DNA of 64,000 nt from Tubulanus polymorphus (GCF_964204645.1 NC_134031.1:9088501-9152500), one strand, 5' to 3'; shown: positions 10,501 through 24,296, counted from the stretch's first letter. The notes: generated from the sequence alone by a model not told the origin. Numbers and translations are program-made.

Positions 10501-11321
10501 TTCACGAAAATCTGATGGCAAAAATATCTGTTTAAAACAGCCAATCAGAGGGCAAAGACTCCTCTAGGATTGGCTTAGCCACACAGATCTGCAGGTGTTC
10601 ACGTGAACCCGCGGTATCGTCTACCGTTTTACTTGCGGGTTTTATTTTAAGATCTAAAATTGTATTTCAATATCGATTTCTGTGAAATGTATAGTTGATT
10701 TGTTTTTTGGGAGGAATATTTCTATTTGCACTACAGAAAATATCATTGACATATGTGCAAAGTCCGGGAAAAATAGTTTTTTCTCAAATCGGATGGTTGA
10801 CCTTTATATGCTAATTAGCCATCTGCTAAAACTGAAAATTCAATCAAATTTTATTCTGCCAAAAAATATCAAATCCAATTCAATTTTACTGTATTGGACA
10901 AGGTGGGAGCTGGGAGTGTATTTGGACAAATTTAACCCATAGAATGCATCATTTGCCATTTTATGAAAAGCTGACAGACTCCTTGGGGCTCTTGTTATGT
11001 CTCCTACCCGCCCTCATCTGAGACCACACAGGTATTATAAGGAATTTTCATTCAGATTTTGTTATCTTGCCTGTGAGTATTTTCTACCCCAGGGAGAAGG
11101 AAATAAAATTCTACTAAATTGCAAGCAACTTACACATATTGCCAAAATGCATTCCTTTGGTTGAGATAAGTGCTTGGACTCGTAACCACTAAATGTATAG
11201 CCCGCAACAATTAAATCACGCTGTCATGTGCTGCCACCCGACATTGAAACATGGCTGCTAGCAGTGATGCGCCGTCAAAGGCAACTAGTCTTGTCATTTA
11301 GGGGCAGATCCAAGGGGGGCC

Positions 11322-12376
11322 TATTTTCATGGGCTTGTATGCTTGCAAGCCCATATTGCTATCACACGGATTGATAACTTGCTTGGTGAGTCGATAACTT
11401 TCGTTAGAAACTTTCTTGGGCTCTGATATTTACACACATCTAATGCAGTAATAAAATCTAGGTTCCTTTCGTAAATTGGCTATATCGGTTGTCGTTTTCA
11501 TTGTTTTATGATTTTGTTTAATCGTTTTTGTTATTTCAGCAGCGCATACCAACCTTGGTTGAGCGTGCGTGATCAGTCTTGAAATTGGTATTCATGCGCG
11601 GCATAGTGCTGCCGACAATTCAATTCATTCTTTATTGACACAATTAAAATTTCACAATAAAACATTTACTTTCACGTTTTTTGAAAAATTCTTTTGATTT
11701 TCTTTTACTTTCATTGGGTGCTTGCGTTAGCGGCCATTTGAAAAATCTCTATATGAACATTTATATTTTTCAGTTTCAATATCTAAAACTTAAAAACCGC
11801 TTTTCTGTTAAATAAATACTAATTGTATTGAAGACTGGTTCCCTGTCTCCAAAGAGCCAGGGGGCAGTAGTCTATGGTGGCAATAAACTTTATCGGATGA
11901 TCGTAGTGGATTGTCATTTGAAGGAAATGCAACTTATTCTTCTTAATGTCTTTATTATTTTAAAAAGAAAAATTGTGGCTCCTATCTATTTTCGTGTTCA
12001 CTTCTCTTCACCTGAAGTCACTCGAGTTAGTCACGTATTTTCTTTCAGTTGTAAATGTTTCCATGCAAAATCATTTCAACACAATCCGATAAGTAATCTA
12101 GCAATTATCAACATGATGATGAATTCCGTTAAGACACAACAATATTCAAATAACAACTATCCAAAAGCTGGGTCCACGTCTACAATAAAACCACTCCGAT
12201 CCCCAGTCCCCGTGTGTAACATTTCATGTATGATGTACGACAACACCGATCTCTTAGCTCTTTAAAAAGTGATCAGTTCAAAGTTCGATTAATTCTACTA
12301 CAGAAATACAAAACCCCCAAGCAAGCTTTCAGCACAACCATGTCAGCAAGCCCATTTTTGGAATTTCTTTCTTGTT
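11322..12376 (+). mobile_element. Element E, copy 1 (hairpin-start repeat)
   Basis: Starts TATTTTC followed by the stem-loop ATGGGCTTG...CAAGCCCAT (11329-11354) and ends with GCAAGCCCATTTTT, an inverted copy of the stem, so the ends are asymmetric inverted repeats. A second copy lies at 62967-63831. This copy has about 210 extra bases (11438-11647), of which the right end (CAATTCAATTCATTC) looks like a reversed LINE tail. An open frame at 11828-12265 is not conserved in the other copy. Family unknown. Confidence 0.7.
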
Positions 12377-13754
12377 TGTCAAGATAACATTCAGAAAACC
12401 TGGCTTAAAGGTCAAGTGCCCTCTAAATAGAATATTGTGTAAAACTTATTTTCTATATGTGATATGTGTGTAAATGATAAGTGTGTTACTAATTTTGATT
12501 TTAGTAAAGCCATTACTGAGAAATAAAACTTTTAAGTCGGCTATTTTCAACAGCTTGCCGTACACAGCAGGTGCGCTTTTACTGTGAAAAACCCACGATC
12601 GCTGACGTCATTGTAGTCAAACACACATTTCCACGCACGTTGTACCACTGAAGAATAACAAACTTTTGGTGCGCTTTATGAATAGCAAAGCTATGGCAAA
12701 CTAATGGATTTGATTTAAAACAATGAACTTAGCTTTATAAGATAGATTTTAAAACCGTGGTGAAATAAGCAGTGTACGTCTGAAATAATCCACTAGTTTC
12801 CGGTCCCTAATCCCGAACCGCATGATCACCGTTCGTAGCGTATTTAATCCTTTTAGAATTGTTTAAGATTCCTGAATTCTTTCTGATGTATAGCATGGAT
12901 ACGGTTATACATAACACAACAAACATTTGATGGTAGCCAACAGTAGAGATGTGAATATAGCGAAGGAATGATGTTGTTTTATAGATTTTATATATAGGCT
13001 ATTAATACTGAGTTCACACACGTGTATGTTTGTTTGGCAAAAATGACACATGAATGTGGCGCTGACACGCGGCTGCGGCCGAGGTGCATACGCTATATAG
13101 GTCAATGATCCAGTTATTTAATTTTACTGATTTAAGAAAAATGAGTGATTTTTTTTCTATAAGGCTGATCCCAGGTCGTCATTTATAAATTTAAGTATCA
13201 TTTGGAAAGTAAATCTCTTAAAGTAGGAATTGGAGGCACTTGACCTTGATGAAAATTGCAATTACAATGGCAAATTATTTCCGATCATTTTGTTCTAGAG
13301 TCACTAGATGCTCAGAAAATGATTGGCCTATATTTCTTCAAAATTTTCTTGGGGGGCAAACCCATTTAGGACATTGTATATATGGCTCTTGCGTTGATGT
13401 ACCAAGTACACGTATACGACTAGAGATCTTTTGGACCCCCTCCCGGATCTGCCCCAGGGTTGCCAAGCTAGGCTAAGTACAGACAAAACTGTGAGGCTCA
13501 GTTATGATAAGATACATCTCCATTTTAATTGCGGTATCCCAGCGATTAACTGGACTTTGTAGATCATAGAGCTGTTATCTATCCTACAAGCTACTTCAGA
13601 TGAATCTGGAATTCTTAAATGTCTTGGATTCTCAGCGTCTGATCTGAAATCCCCAAGTAATTAAAAAAGCAGCTCAACTTCTTTGGGATTTTGAACTGAA
13701 GAATGTCATTATCTTGTGGGTTCTATCGAATTCTGCCAAGCGAAGTAGGTATTA
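12377..13754 (+). other. Intron stretch, nothing recognised
   Basis: No exon, TE domain or clear repeat seen on either strand. Confidence 0.4.
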
Positions 13755-13882
13755 CAGAGATGAGAATTCCCCGCGGATCCGCGGTTTCCCGCAGATTTCA
13801 GTATTGAAAAATATCAATTTTCCAAATAGTCCAAAAATGAAAAGAAAAACCCGGATTTTATAGGTCGGCATTCTCATCTCTG
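13755..13882. mobile_element. 128-bp MITE with 6-bp target duplication
   Basis: Inverted ends CAGAGATGAGAAT and ATTCTCATCTCTG, flanked on both sides by GTATTA (13749-13754 and 13883-13888). The interior contains GC-rich palindromic words (CCGCGGATCCGCGG). Non-coding; superfamily not assigned. Confidence 0.75.
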
Positions 13883-14089
13883 GTATTAGGAAATGTTTTT
13901 CTCCACGCAAAATTTCTGTGTGTGTGTCAGCGGATTAATTGAATGTTTACACGGTGACGTGTACTCGGCGAGTACACCTGCTAAATCGATTCGACATTAG
14001 CTGCTGTGTTGCATCGATACTCAGTGTTCACGTACGCTCTAAAAACTCTAGTACATGCACAGTATAGTTTTTACAGATTGCAGTATGTT

Positions 14090-14290
14090 GAGCAATGGTG
14101 AAAACTTTCTTACTATTACTAAGTAAAATGATTAATCATCATTTATTCTTTTGCACTTTCGCGTCAGAGATCCGTTTTTAGAGCCCGATTATTTAGTTTG
14201 CGGCACAGTGATGAGAGCGCGCGTCGATTACATTAGTTACAGTCCCGTCGGCAATATCGCCTTATACACGCGGCGTTCACCGTGAATGTA
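14090..14290 (+). repeat. Dispersed repeat, copy 1 (second at 49560-49750)
   Basis: Shares GAGCCCGATTAT, GGCACAGT(A/G)ATGAGA and a CGTCAATATC-like end with the region near 49600-49740 in the same order and spacing. Confidence 0.5.
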
Positions 14291-14822
14291 TCAGTAATAG
14301 ATATTGTGCATTATGGAGCGGGTTGCGCGTAGGCTACAATCACACGCTCATTTTGTCAAAAAGGTCTTGAATTAGCAGAAGAAATATCATTCACGACTTC
14401 TACTATAAAAAATTATCCTAATGTGAAACCTTTAAAAACCTTGAAGTCGGTAAACTTAATTTCGTCAGTAACTAGTTTTAACTTCGACTGTAGCCAGTTT
14501 AGTTCCACGTTCAGATATTTTCACAAATACGCCCTCATCGTAGTTGTCTTGTATCATTCTCAAGGATCTATCAAACATTTGTCAAGTCAAAGATTCCCAC
14601 AATCAATCTTTCTAAGGTATCATTCAAGAATTCTAATGAGACTGCTAGAAAATATTCATTCTGTTCCACTTGGTCGATCGTTAGACTAGCTCCAGGCCCT
14701 AAGGGTACAGCTTGCAGTTGGCCTTTGGTTCAGTCTGTGAACAGTTTCGAAACAACCATCTCAACACATGGATGTGAAGCTTGTACCCCATGGACTGCAT
14801 GGTTATTGGCCTATGTCATGGG

Positions 14823-15215
14823 TTAATTAGCTGCCCAAACTTGCTGGCAGCGACAGAGTGAGAAAAACAATTGCCATCTTCTCAGTGACAGACAAACGAG
14901 TTTTGACACAATGAGAGATGCTCTATTAACAACTAATTATTAGATTCACAGTGTCTGGCAAATTTATGCTCAGCAAGTTTGGACAAACAAAGCCAGCTAT
15001 CATACTTGTGGTTATACAAATAATCCATTAATTACAAAATTGTTCCTTTGAATATTATGAGAATTATACATCGATATCATACTCGTACTATCATACTACT
15101 AAAATAACCTACTAAATACAGATTTATTTCATGAACATTATGAAAATAATAAATTAAGAAACCCATATTATAAGTATTTATTTGCTCTCGGAAATATTCA
15201 ATATGACTGATAATA
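14823..15215 (-). repeat. G1 3' LTR (partial)
   Basis: On the - strand it begins TATTATCAGTC right after a GGGGGGAA purine tract, parallel to TATTATCATAC in G2. 14823-15003 repeats almost exactly at 21980-22161, which identifies both as LTR pieces. Truncated at 14823. Confidence 0.75.
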
Positions 15216-15471
15216 TTCCCCCCTGTCGTGGGTTGGAATTTGCTCCGGAAATTCAAACTCATACTGCAACGAGGGCATGCTTAAAGAATTAGCCATGGTT
15301 ATAAGAATATTGTGGCGGAAATACAAACAAATAATTGATAGAATATGTACAAATATTGAACTATGAAGTGTCGTAGCATAAATGCAATGTATATACAATA
15401 TTTCATAATGAAAAAATAGAAAAATAATTGATAAGCAATTAATCAACCATGGTGAATGTGGGGGCTGAGGC

Positions 15472-17850
15472 TCAGACCGTGCGTTGTGGTTGTAGAACAG
15501 TGTAGCTGTCGTGATGTAGAATAATTATATAGGCACTGTAGGGAGTGCTAAGAATCGGTCGAAGATGACGTGCTTGAATGGGGGAAATATATACGGAAGA
15601 CGGTAATGGTACAGGTTGTCCTGACATAGTATTGATAATGCTACAGTCAGTGATCTGAAAACGGAGCAGAGGACGGAATATACCGGTGATAGAGATGTCA
15701 TACATATTAGACGGATATGTGATTTCCCAGTGAACTGGACGTAAGGATAGACGTAAAATAGGGATGCGTTCGCAGTGTGGACCATTCGTAATTTCAAGAG
15801 CTAGAGTAGTGCACTCAGAACACGATTTTGCACGTAGATGCCGAATGATGTAAACAAGAAAAAGTAATGTATTCACCAATGTAACTACCATCAAGGCTGA
15901 CAGAAGTTGGAGCTGTAAGTCATCTGAGGGGTTGGTAGTTGATTGAGGAACCTGATATTCCCAGATTGTTGGCGGGGCTAAGGCTTGAGTAACCGGGGCA
16001 TGAATTAAAAGAAGAGCCGCAGAAAGATGGCGTACCCTGAGGAATAACCATGGCGACAGACAGCCAAAGATTAGTGAAACTCCTAGACTGCAATATACTA
16101 AAATGGAAGGTGGGCTCGCCCAATTTGTAGGCAAAGATATAACACCATCCAAAAGAGGTTCAGTGAGATCTTTATAGACCTTTTCATTGCGCTTCACTGC
16201 AGTCGCCACTGGCTTTAAACTGAGGTGATCACGCCTGTCATTGGCCAAAAATTCAGCAAATGAATGATTATACATTTCAAATGAGGGGATGTTGACTTGA
16301 AACGTTTGTGAGAGACATAATGGCCCAATAAGTGCCTAGTACGATCCTCAGAGAAGAATGCCTGCAGTACCGCAAGATTCACTGGATGAATCATTTCAAA
16401 TGGTCTGTCTACCCGATCATAATGACAAACAGAGGCACGAGGGGCCATGGAATAGAAACTGAATGTCACTGTACAATGACATGGAACTTTGATGATACAT
16501 GAAGCGCAGCCAACCTGAACTGAGGGTTCTCGAGTGTGTTTGCATGTTAACAAGAGATGAGGCGTATTATAAATGACCAGTGATGATGGAGAAACTTCGA
16601 TGGCCTTCGGAGGTAATATAGTTTGAAAAACTCTGAGGTCACAGTGCTTAGTTATGTATTCAGACATATCTTGAAATAGGGCTAACTCACAAGACCAATA
16701 TGACGATTTGTATATCAGTACATTGGAATGACAGAATCTATCATGAGCCCTGTTACATAGAAGAACATCGTCGTGTGATAGTAATGAATATGACATGTGT
16801 GAATCGTCGATAGCAAAATATGGTGCAAGGTGTGGTAAGTGGGTGAAATGCTGTGCAGAAGTGTTGATGGGTACTGGTAGTGCAATAACTTTGTACAAAT
16901 TCAGAGAAGCCTTTGTCGGAGCGATAGGCAGTTTGAGAGATGTAAACAACATCGATTTATTGCGAGAAACCAGGAATTTTGCCTTCTTGTATAACGCTAA
17001 AGGGTTTTTAACAATGAGGGCATAGTCTGGAAATTTGTCGGCCAATACTACTCTAACCTGTCTCATTGTTGTACGTAACAAATCTGGTGATAGAATAGTA
17101 GGAGATAAAACATCATTTGTTAAGTCCTTAATGCCAGAACATAGAGCAGTAAGATGCTGCTTGACGACCGAGGAGCGTCGAACAGAATTCATTAGAATAG
17201 TGGTTGTAGTCGAGATCGTATCTTGAACATCTGTATATAGAACGCGTAAACGAGTGTACAAAGATGCAATGGCTTTATGGTCTGAAGCGAGTTCTTGTAC
17301 CACATGCCCAAAACGATTATCAACTTTAGACATAAACGAAGCCATTGCACCAGCGTCGTGAGTCAGTTTGTTGTTGATAACATTGCGGTATTGTTCGAGT
17401 GATTTGATGTCTAGCGAGCATATTTACATCATCCATAGTAGCCGTACCAAACAATGATTTTGACAGAGACCCGATAAAAGGTAAAAACCCAGCTCTGCGT
17501 AATCGTGAGCTTTAGCGGTCTACTGTTATAGGAATAATCGTTCGAATAAAGTTAGCAGTAGCATTAACAGCTGCTGCCGAGTCCATGCGTAGGCTATTTA
17601 CCTGACGTACGAGTGAGGCCATTTGGTAACAGTGCGACACATTGGAAGTACATTGTGGGAGGAGGATAGGGTCGTGGAACTGAGGAATAGGAATGGCGTA
17701 TGTATGCATCCAAGATTCCGTCGCGAAATGTAATCGAGATTGATGTTGAAAGATGAGGCCGTAGTTGATTCGTTGAATGTAGATCGAAGCTGAAGCTGGA
17801 GACACCAAAGACATGACTGTAACGGTCAACGTGAACAAGTAGCTTCCCCA
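15472..17850 (-). pseudogene. G1 env pseudogene (class I fusion-type envelope)
   Basis: Three frames carry the envelope: 17838-17512 (signal peptide region and N-terminus up to VDR), 17345-16215 (ectodomain) and 16275-15472 (membrane-proximal and C-terminal part). A stop lies just before the RLRR basic cleavage site, and two shifts follow. Recognisable parts: the post-cleavage AGFLPFIGSLSKSLFGTAT segment, a Cys-rich ectodomain with VPCHC, two hydrophobic helices, and a C-terminal domain shared with G2. The pyrimidine tract before the gene is kept, but the AG of the splice acceptor seen in G2 is TG here, so a spliced env mRNA would fail. Confidence 0.8.
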
Positions 17851-18024
17851 AGAAACCCCAAAATCAAAAGATAGAGAAAAAAATATGAATTACTACTCAA
17901 TAGCACATTTTCGACAGTCCGACTGTTTACTTAGAAGGAGAGCGAGTAAGACATGATAATAGAAATTGGTAACTATGGAAAGATGCGCAAGAAGATGGGG
18001 AAGTACTAGTCCATCAGTTGATAA

Positions 18025-21000
18025 TTAACGGGAATGTTTGTTTCGTTTACGTTTGACTTGTTTCCATTTTTTGCCCTGGAGAGTGTATTGTGCATGGAAC
18101 TCACGGCGGGGTGTCTCGGGTACGTCGTCAGCCCACAACCAAATCTTTTTTGGTAAACCCTCAAATTTGACAAGATATGTTTTCTTGCCCTTGTGATATG
18201 AACACTTGACAACCTTCTCAATTTGAAGATCATCCCATTCACTGCCTGCGTCAGGGGCAGTATCTGAACCGTCTGGAAGTGTGTCATTCTCCCCATTACC
18301 ATTTGTGTGAGGTGGTGTGTCAGCTCCCTCAATATCCTTAGCTTCCAATGGTGGAGTCTTAGGTTTCCCCGTGTCGGGTGAGACTTTCAGATAACTCCTG
18401 TCTCGGGGATCGTGATAATGCCTCATTCGATTAGCGTGTTGTCGTGACTTGAGCAATTTATCATCCGAACACCGGCGTAATTTATAATGATGATATTTGC
18501 TACAATCCACAATGTAGTAAGGGCCCTCAAACTTGTGATGTAACTTCCTGGAAAGCCCTTTTGGTGTCTTTTTTGTTCGTAACAGAATTTGGTCCAGTGG
18601 TTTGAAATACGGGTCTTTGGCATTTTTATCAAAATTCTCCTTCATCTTTTCTATACATCTTACTATGTTGTCACTTGCAATCTCATTGGTCATTTTGAGG
18701 GTATCCAATAAATTTTCCATATAGTAGTTAGCTCCTTTGCCCAAATGAGATTGCAACTATAATGAAGTATCGAATGGTAAGTTCATCTCTCTTCCAAATA
18801 ATAGATGAGGTGAGTATCCTGTTGAACCAGTGGATGGAGACATTCTGAAGGCCATCATGATGCCAGGTAAGAGGTCCGGCCAATCTTGTTGATGTCGTTC
18901 GATGCAGTAGACACGTAGACTTTGAGCAATTAGGGAGTTACAGCGCTCACAAGTTGAGTTAGTTTCAGGGTGATAGGATTTCGTATTCAATTTATCAATC
19001 CTAAAAAGTTCACAGAGTGCTGCAACTAACTTGGATAAGAAGTTTTTACCCCGGTCTGATACCAGTTGTTGCGGCGCGCCATATCTCGAAATCACTTCAG
19101 AGAAGAAGACTTTAGCAATGGTAGTAGCAGTTTGGTCTTTGAGAGGAAAAGCTTCACACCACCCAGTGAAGCTGTCTACAGTAATTAATATAAATTGAAA
19201 TCCTTCATTGCTCGTGACCAGAGGGCCTAAGATGTTGATGTGAAGATGTTGGAAAACTTCAGCCACCGGAAGTTGGTGTAATGGGGCAGGCAAGTCATGG
19301 CGTGACGTTTTAGCTCGTTGACATTGGTCACAATTTCAATGTACCTGGTGACGTCGGAAAACATTTTGGGCCAATAGTACTTTTGCCGTAGAGCAGCATA
19401 GGTTCGTTCGGCACCGAAATGTCCGCCCCCTGCAATGCAATCATGATAAGCTTTTAGAGCTTCTTCCCGCTTATTAGGGGGTAATGCCAAGGTTTGAATT
19501 AAGCGTTTGTCGTGCGGGCGAGGTTGTCAGAAGAAATACAGGATACCGTCGCAGAGAGAGTAACAGTCGGCAACCCGAATGATTCGTTTTGCCCGTTCTT
19601 TATTATCAGGTAATGTATTGTCAGAGAGATAGGCATAGATTTCCTTGAAATCTGCTGCTTCTTTTTGTAATTGGCCTATGTTCGAGGGTTCTGAAGTCCG
19701 GTCATGTAGCTTGTCTACTGAGATCGAAGCTATGTGTGCCATGTAGTCATTACTGATTGTTTCTTTGATTTTCTGTCGCCATTGCGCCCTACGTGACTCG
19801 TGTGTAAGAGGAGGATCTATGAAACACGAGGGATATACGAGTCCTCATACATAGATCAGCACAAATTTCCAATTAATTCTTTGGAGTGCTCGAGCCATTA
19901 CCGAGGCAAAGGTAGCTGGGCTATTTTTTAAACCAAATGGTAGCCTTTCCCACTCAGAAATTCCGTGATGGGTTATGAAAGCGGATTTGTGCTTTGTGGC
20001 AGGATCCAGCGGGACTTGCCAAAATCCACTAGCGAGATCAAGACTACTGAACACTTGGGCCTTCGAGTCACCTATCAAATCTACTGCATCTTCAAACCTT
20101 GAAAAGTCAAGTTGGGTTGTGATCTGATTCAATTTGCGATAATCCACCGCAAAGCGAAATTAACCCGATTTCTTTTTAACCAATACTACGGGGCTATGCC
20201 ATTCAGAATTGGACTTTGTTACGAACTTGTTTCTGAGTAATTCATCAACCTGTCGTTCTATTTCCTTTTTGTTTTCAGCATGAGTGCGGTAAAAAGGGAG
20301 ACTAACCTTTTTCGCCCCAGGATTAGTTTCAATGGTGTGATGATACATATTAGTGTGACCGACCTCTGAAAGGTCTGCTGCAAACACATCACGATTAGCT
20401 TTTAAAAGTTTGAAAGACATTCTTTCTGATTGTCGTCAAGGTCCGAATCCGATAAATCAAAGTGAATTGGTTCTGAAGAGTTTGATTTGATGGGATTTTG
20501 TTCATAACTTTTCTAATTGAGAGAATCGTCAATTGGCACAATAGACTCTTGATCGACGTCAAAATATGTAGCGACAACCTTTTTACGTGGTAGCACTATT
20601 TCTTGATCCGTGGGGTTTAAGATAGCCATAACTGAGCGATTTTTGTCAATATTGACAAGACATTTAGCACCTAAGATTTGCATCTTGTGTAGAGAGGGAA
20701 CAGGTTCCAGAAAGCAGATTTTTGGAGTTTCAATTTTAGACATACACCTGATGTATTAAGAACGGTATAAACCTCATTGTCTCGGAGAGTGAGTGTACGG
20801 ATCTTAAAACAGATTTTAGCATCATTTGCTTCGAGAAAGTCTTAACCTAAGATGATTGGGTGCTGCATATGGTCAATTACGTAAAACAAGTGTGAAATTG
20901 CTAGTCCGCCAATATTTTTATCTAAAGGGACTCGACCTTGAACTACATGTTTTTCCCCACCTACACCGGCAATATGGGAAATGTCAGATGGACCTAAAGC

Positions 21001-21178
21001 TACAGTTGTTGGGAGACGTTTGAGTGTCTTGCAGGACACACATGAGATAGAGGCTCCAGTGACTACTAATGACGAAAATTGGTGACCAAAAATTTTTGTA
21101 AGAATTGATTTTTGGTTTAGAACCTCCGTGACATTGACAGTAGGTGGGGACTTGGGCCACCAGAGACAGGCGCGTGCC
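18025..21178 (-). pseudogene. G1 pol pseudogene
   Basis: Read right to left. Protease region near 21080, with the catalytic Asp of LVDTGAS changed to Val (LVVTGAS). RT pieces at 20743-19845 with DYRKLNQ and FSSLDLASGFWQVPLD, ending abruptly at LIYV where DD is expected. After a deletion, the linker and integrase zinc-binding region (GGGHFGAERTYAALRQKYYW), the integrase core at 19293-18757 with DILGPL and DRGKNF, and a C-terminal segment at 18756-18025 with a chromodomain-like YLVKFEGLPKKIWLWADD. It lacks RNase H and the YVDD box, so it is inactive. The five-A run after DRG shows the ancestral frame where G2 has six A. Confidence 0.85.
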
Positions 21179-21440
21179 TTCAGCCGTGAAATGGGTGAGG
21201 TGCAGTTCTGGGAATTTGGCTAAATTTCTTTTTACGGCACTTTCTCTCGATATGGCCGGGAATCCTACAGAAGTTACATATTGTGTCGAATGCCCTACAA
21301 AACCTATTTCCGCCACAATACTCACCACAATTGTAACATTCTCGATGGCCTTGTTGAGTCCTTGGGAGCTTGCTGATCATAATTTTGTGGTTGCTGTTGT
21401 GATGATTGGTATCTCTTTGGCTGCCCGGGTTCTCCACCAA
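21178..21440 (-). pseudogene. G1 gag remnant with zinc knuckles
   Basis: Only the start codons and the nucleocapsid part survive. The zinc region reads CYNCGEYCGG...CNFCRIPGHIERKC, with the second knuckle in CX2CX4HX4C form as in Gypsy-class gags. It ends in a UGA followed by AGG, the same stop context as in G2. The capsid region is deleted. Confidence 0.8.
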
Positions 21441-21442
21441 TT

Positions 21443-22161
21443 TATTAACGTAGCTTTCGTTGTTACGTCAATGTTGTAAGGATTGATGTGGCTATGAGAG
21501 CACGTCGCCTTAAAAGTAAATGAATAAAAATCCAATATAGTATTCCTGACAGCAATCGTGTGTTTTATTACGAGTGAGAGATGCAAACTGAGTTTGTTAC
21601 AAATAACTGATATGAAAATCATTGATTGAAATACATTGTTATAGCGAACTTCTTAAAATCTAATATATACATGATTATTTAGCCTATTTCTGACATAACA
21701 ATTAGACTAGTATTAAAAGGCCTATAATATAATAAAGTCGGATCTAAAAACTACATAACTATAAACTCAGGCTTACCTTAAAAGTAAATGAATAAAAATC
21801 CAATATAGTATTCCTGACAGCAATCGTGTGTTTTATTACGAGTGAGAGATGCAAACTGAGTAAAGATCTAACTCAGCCAAGGTTAAAATACTCTAAATTT
21901 TGGAAGCATCTCTCACCTGTAACAAGCCACACGATTGGTCAAAATACTTTTGGAGATCGGTAACCTGGTTGAATAGATAATTAATAGCTGCCCAAACTTG
22001 CTGGCAGCGACAGAGTGAGAAAAACAATTGCTATCTTCTCAGTGACAGACAAACGAGTTTTGACACAATGAGAGATGCTCTATTAACAAATAATTATTAG
22101 ATACACAGTGTCTGGCAAATTTATGCTCAGCAAGTGTGGACAAACAAAGCCAGCTATCATC
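21443..22161 (-). repeat. G1 5' LTR (partial) with internal duplication
   Basis: Inner end reads GTTAATAAATTGGTGGAGAA on the - strand, as in G2. An 80-bp unit occurs twice (21509-21592 and 21777-21860), both in the order CTCAG - AATAAAA - TTTTAAG. The upstream unit is followed by GTAAGCC, a good splice donor; the other is followed by GCGACG. The outer U3 end is missing. Confidence 0.75.
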
Positions 22162-24296
22162 AAACTCCAAATTCTAGAAGGTTCCAAGTGTTTTATTTTT
22201 TTTGAGATGATCAAAACTATATTTTGAATTGGTTTCGTAGCTCTTTTTGACGATTTTATCGGAGACGTCTAATCCATCACATGAGAATCTACGCACACGT
22301 ATAATCGCTTGCCAAAGCTTCCTCATAGAATCTCAACATCTACAGTTTTACAGTCATAATTCTGTTATTTTCTCGTTTTATTGGTATCATTTATTGTTCT
22401 AACTTACATGGTTAACTCCTTTATATCTTCAAGATTATAATGGTAGGTATTTTCCAAAAATATCTGATAATAATGACCATAGTACTGCCATCTATTGCCT
22501 GTAACAGCGATTTATTGTCTTGTTATAACATTGCTGATTTATCTTATTTAAGATAATTTTTTGAGGAATCAAAGGCATATAACAGTACATTCATGCACTG
22601 AAAAATTATAAAATACTTTAATCTTCAGTGCCCGGTGGCTCTTTATCGTTTTTTAATGTATGCGGGTAAATCTCGACATGGTAGATATCGTCACAACGTT
22701 CTATTCACCAAACATCCCAGCCGTGCAATATCATACACTGTTTTGAGTCAATCGAATGTGTCAGTATACCTGTCTTTCAGCTGCTGAGCTTCGATGATGG
22801 TGTCGTAATCCGTAAACACAGTATAACTTCAGCCAGAGGCTTATTGTTATCGCCGGTCGGTCTACAAATCTTGAAACATATTGACAATTTGTTTTTGGCG
22901 AAAAGCTGATTTGAGCATGATTGTACAATGTAAATCAGGTTCTGCAGAGAGAACACAAATTTTGTTTGATTCTAATGATGAAGCGATTGCTCAGTTTATT
23001 TGTTGTCCATCATTGTTTTTAGCGAACCGATGGTTGGCTTCTTATACCAATGGTCTAGCTGGCCTTGTGTCTTTATTGCTAGAAATTGATGTTAACAAGC
23101 CACATTTTGAAACAGTGATAGACCCGGTCGTATTTTTTTTGCAGATGATTCAAATAGCCTAACACTTGCTATTGTGTGATTTTTGTTGCGATGTGACTTA
23201 TCTAACCTGTAAAATTTTAAATAATTGGACAATTTTCTTAGCTTTTATATAATTTGACCTGACCTGTCATGAGCTAAGTCATGAATAATCATTAGCAGAT
23301 GCGCATGCGCTTAACAGTATGTAAAATGACGGATGAATCCTCGCTAAACTAGATCCGGAATTATTAAGCCATTTGGTTAAATATCAAGTTGTGTATTGGC
23401 AATTACTGTGAAGAAAACCAAAGCATGGCCCTTTTTGAATTTTGGAATGAAAGTAACGTGGGTGTCAAGGTACATGAAGAAACTGTAGCCTATTAACTTC
23501 CACTAGTTGTTGGATATGATACATGTAAGAGTGAGGGAGGTAAGTCTTCGGTTTCTTTTAATAGATGAATGAATTACATTTGAATGTAAAAGGCCTTACT
23601 TTTTCTTGACTGAATCTCGTTTGCCCGGTGAGAATACAAACCCCTTTCAGCTATTTCGTTTCCTAATTTAGTCATTTAGAAGAAAAAAATAATCTGCCAC
23701 CCCTTCACTGCTCAGTGGACTTGCTAGCCTTGCGCCATATTTATCGACTGTCCCTGAAGCATTTTTAATAGCAATAGTGAAAGTACTGAATTATTACTGA
23801 ATAAAAACTGTAATATTGTAAAGAAACAATGGGTTTGAATTGCTTTGTCTTATCTGTCGCTACAATTTGTGTGTGCATTATTATGACAGTTGCTTCGATA
23901 ATTTTGACGGAACATTGCAGGTGTTTAAAACCTTTCTTCCCCACCTTGGAGGGTGGCCAGATTATATTTCAAGATATACGATCCGAATATTTTAGTGTAA
24001 TTTAGCAACTCACGATATTTGGTTATGCTTAATTAGTTGTTAGCATCAATAACACAAACCGTTATATATTTTCTCTTTGTTTAGGTAGTGATCTAATGAG
24101 TAGCAGTCATTACAAGAAAATACGGCATTGCATGGAAGACCATAACCTAGATACATGTATAACGGTGCATCTGAACTATTGAAGATTCAAGTTATTGTAA
24201 AGAATTTACTTTTTATTGTGCAAATGAATAAACCATGTAATTTTGATATGAAAGTGTTACCTCCTTGGTTCTTTGTCAACTTCGCTTTAATATAAA
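22162..24296 (+). other. Intron stretch, nothing recognised
   Basis: AT-rich sequence between the two LTR elements. A 93-codon open frame at 22881-23162 has no family resemblance. No repeat family of this window is seen here. Confidence 0.4.

Larger units (their letters stand above)
14823..22161 (-). mobile_element. Gypsy-class LTR retrotransposon G1 (degraded, env-bearing)
   Basis: Second, older copy of the same lineage as G2, in reverse orientation. From right to left: partial 5' LTR, gag remnant, protease, RT, integrase with chromodomain-like tail, env, purine tract and partial 3' LTR. Most of gag (about 0.8 kb) and the region from the RT YVDD box to the RNase H are deleted, and all frames are broken. 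Overall protein similarity to G2 is high, but the nucleotide sequence has clearly diverged. Both LTRs are truncated at their outer ends, so no target duplication is visible. Confidence 0.9.

Noticed and set aside
11828-12265. 145-codon open frame in element E copy 1
   Set aside because: The homologous copy at 62967-63831 does not keep the frame, and the translation resembles no protein.
16795-17226. Plus-strand open frames opposite G1 env
   Set aside because: Antisense shadows of the conserved env reading frames on the minus strand.
22881-23162. 93-codon open frame in intron
   Set aside because: No recognisable family, no splice context in phase with the host gene.
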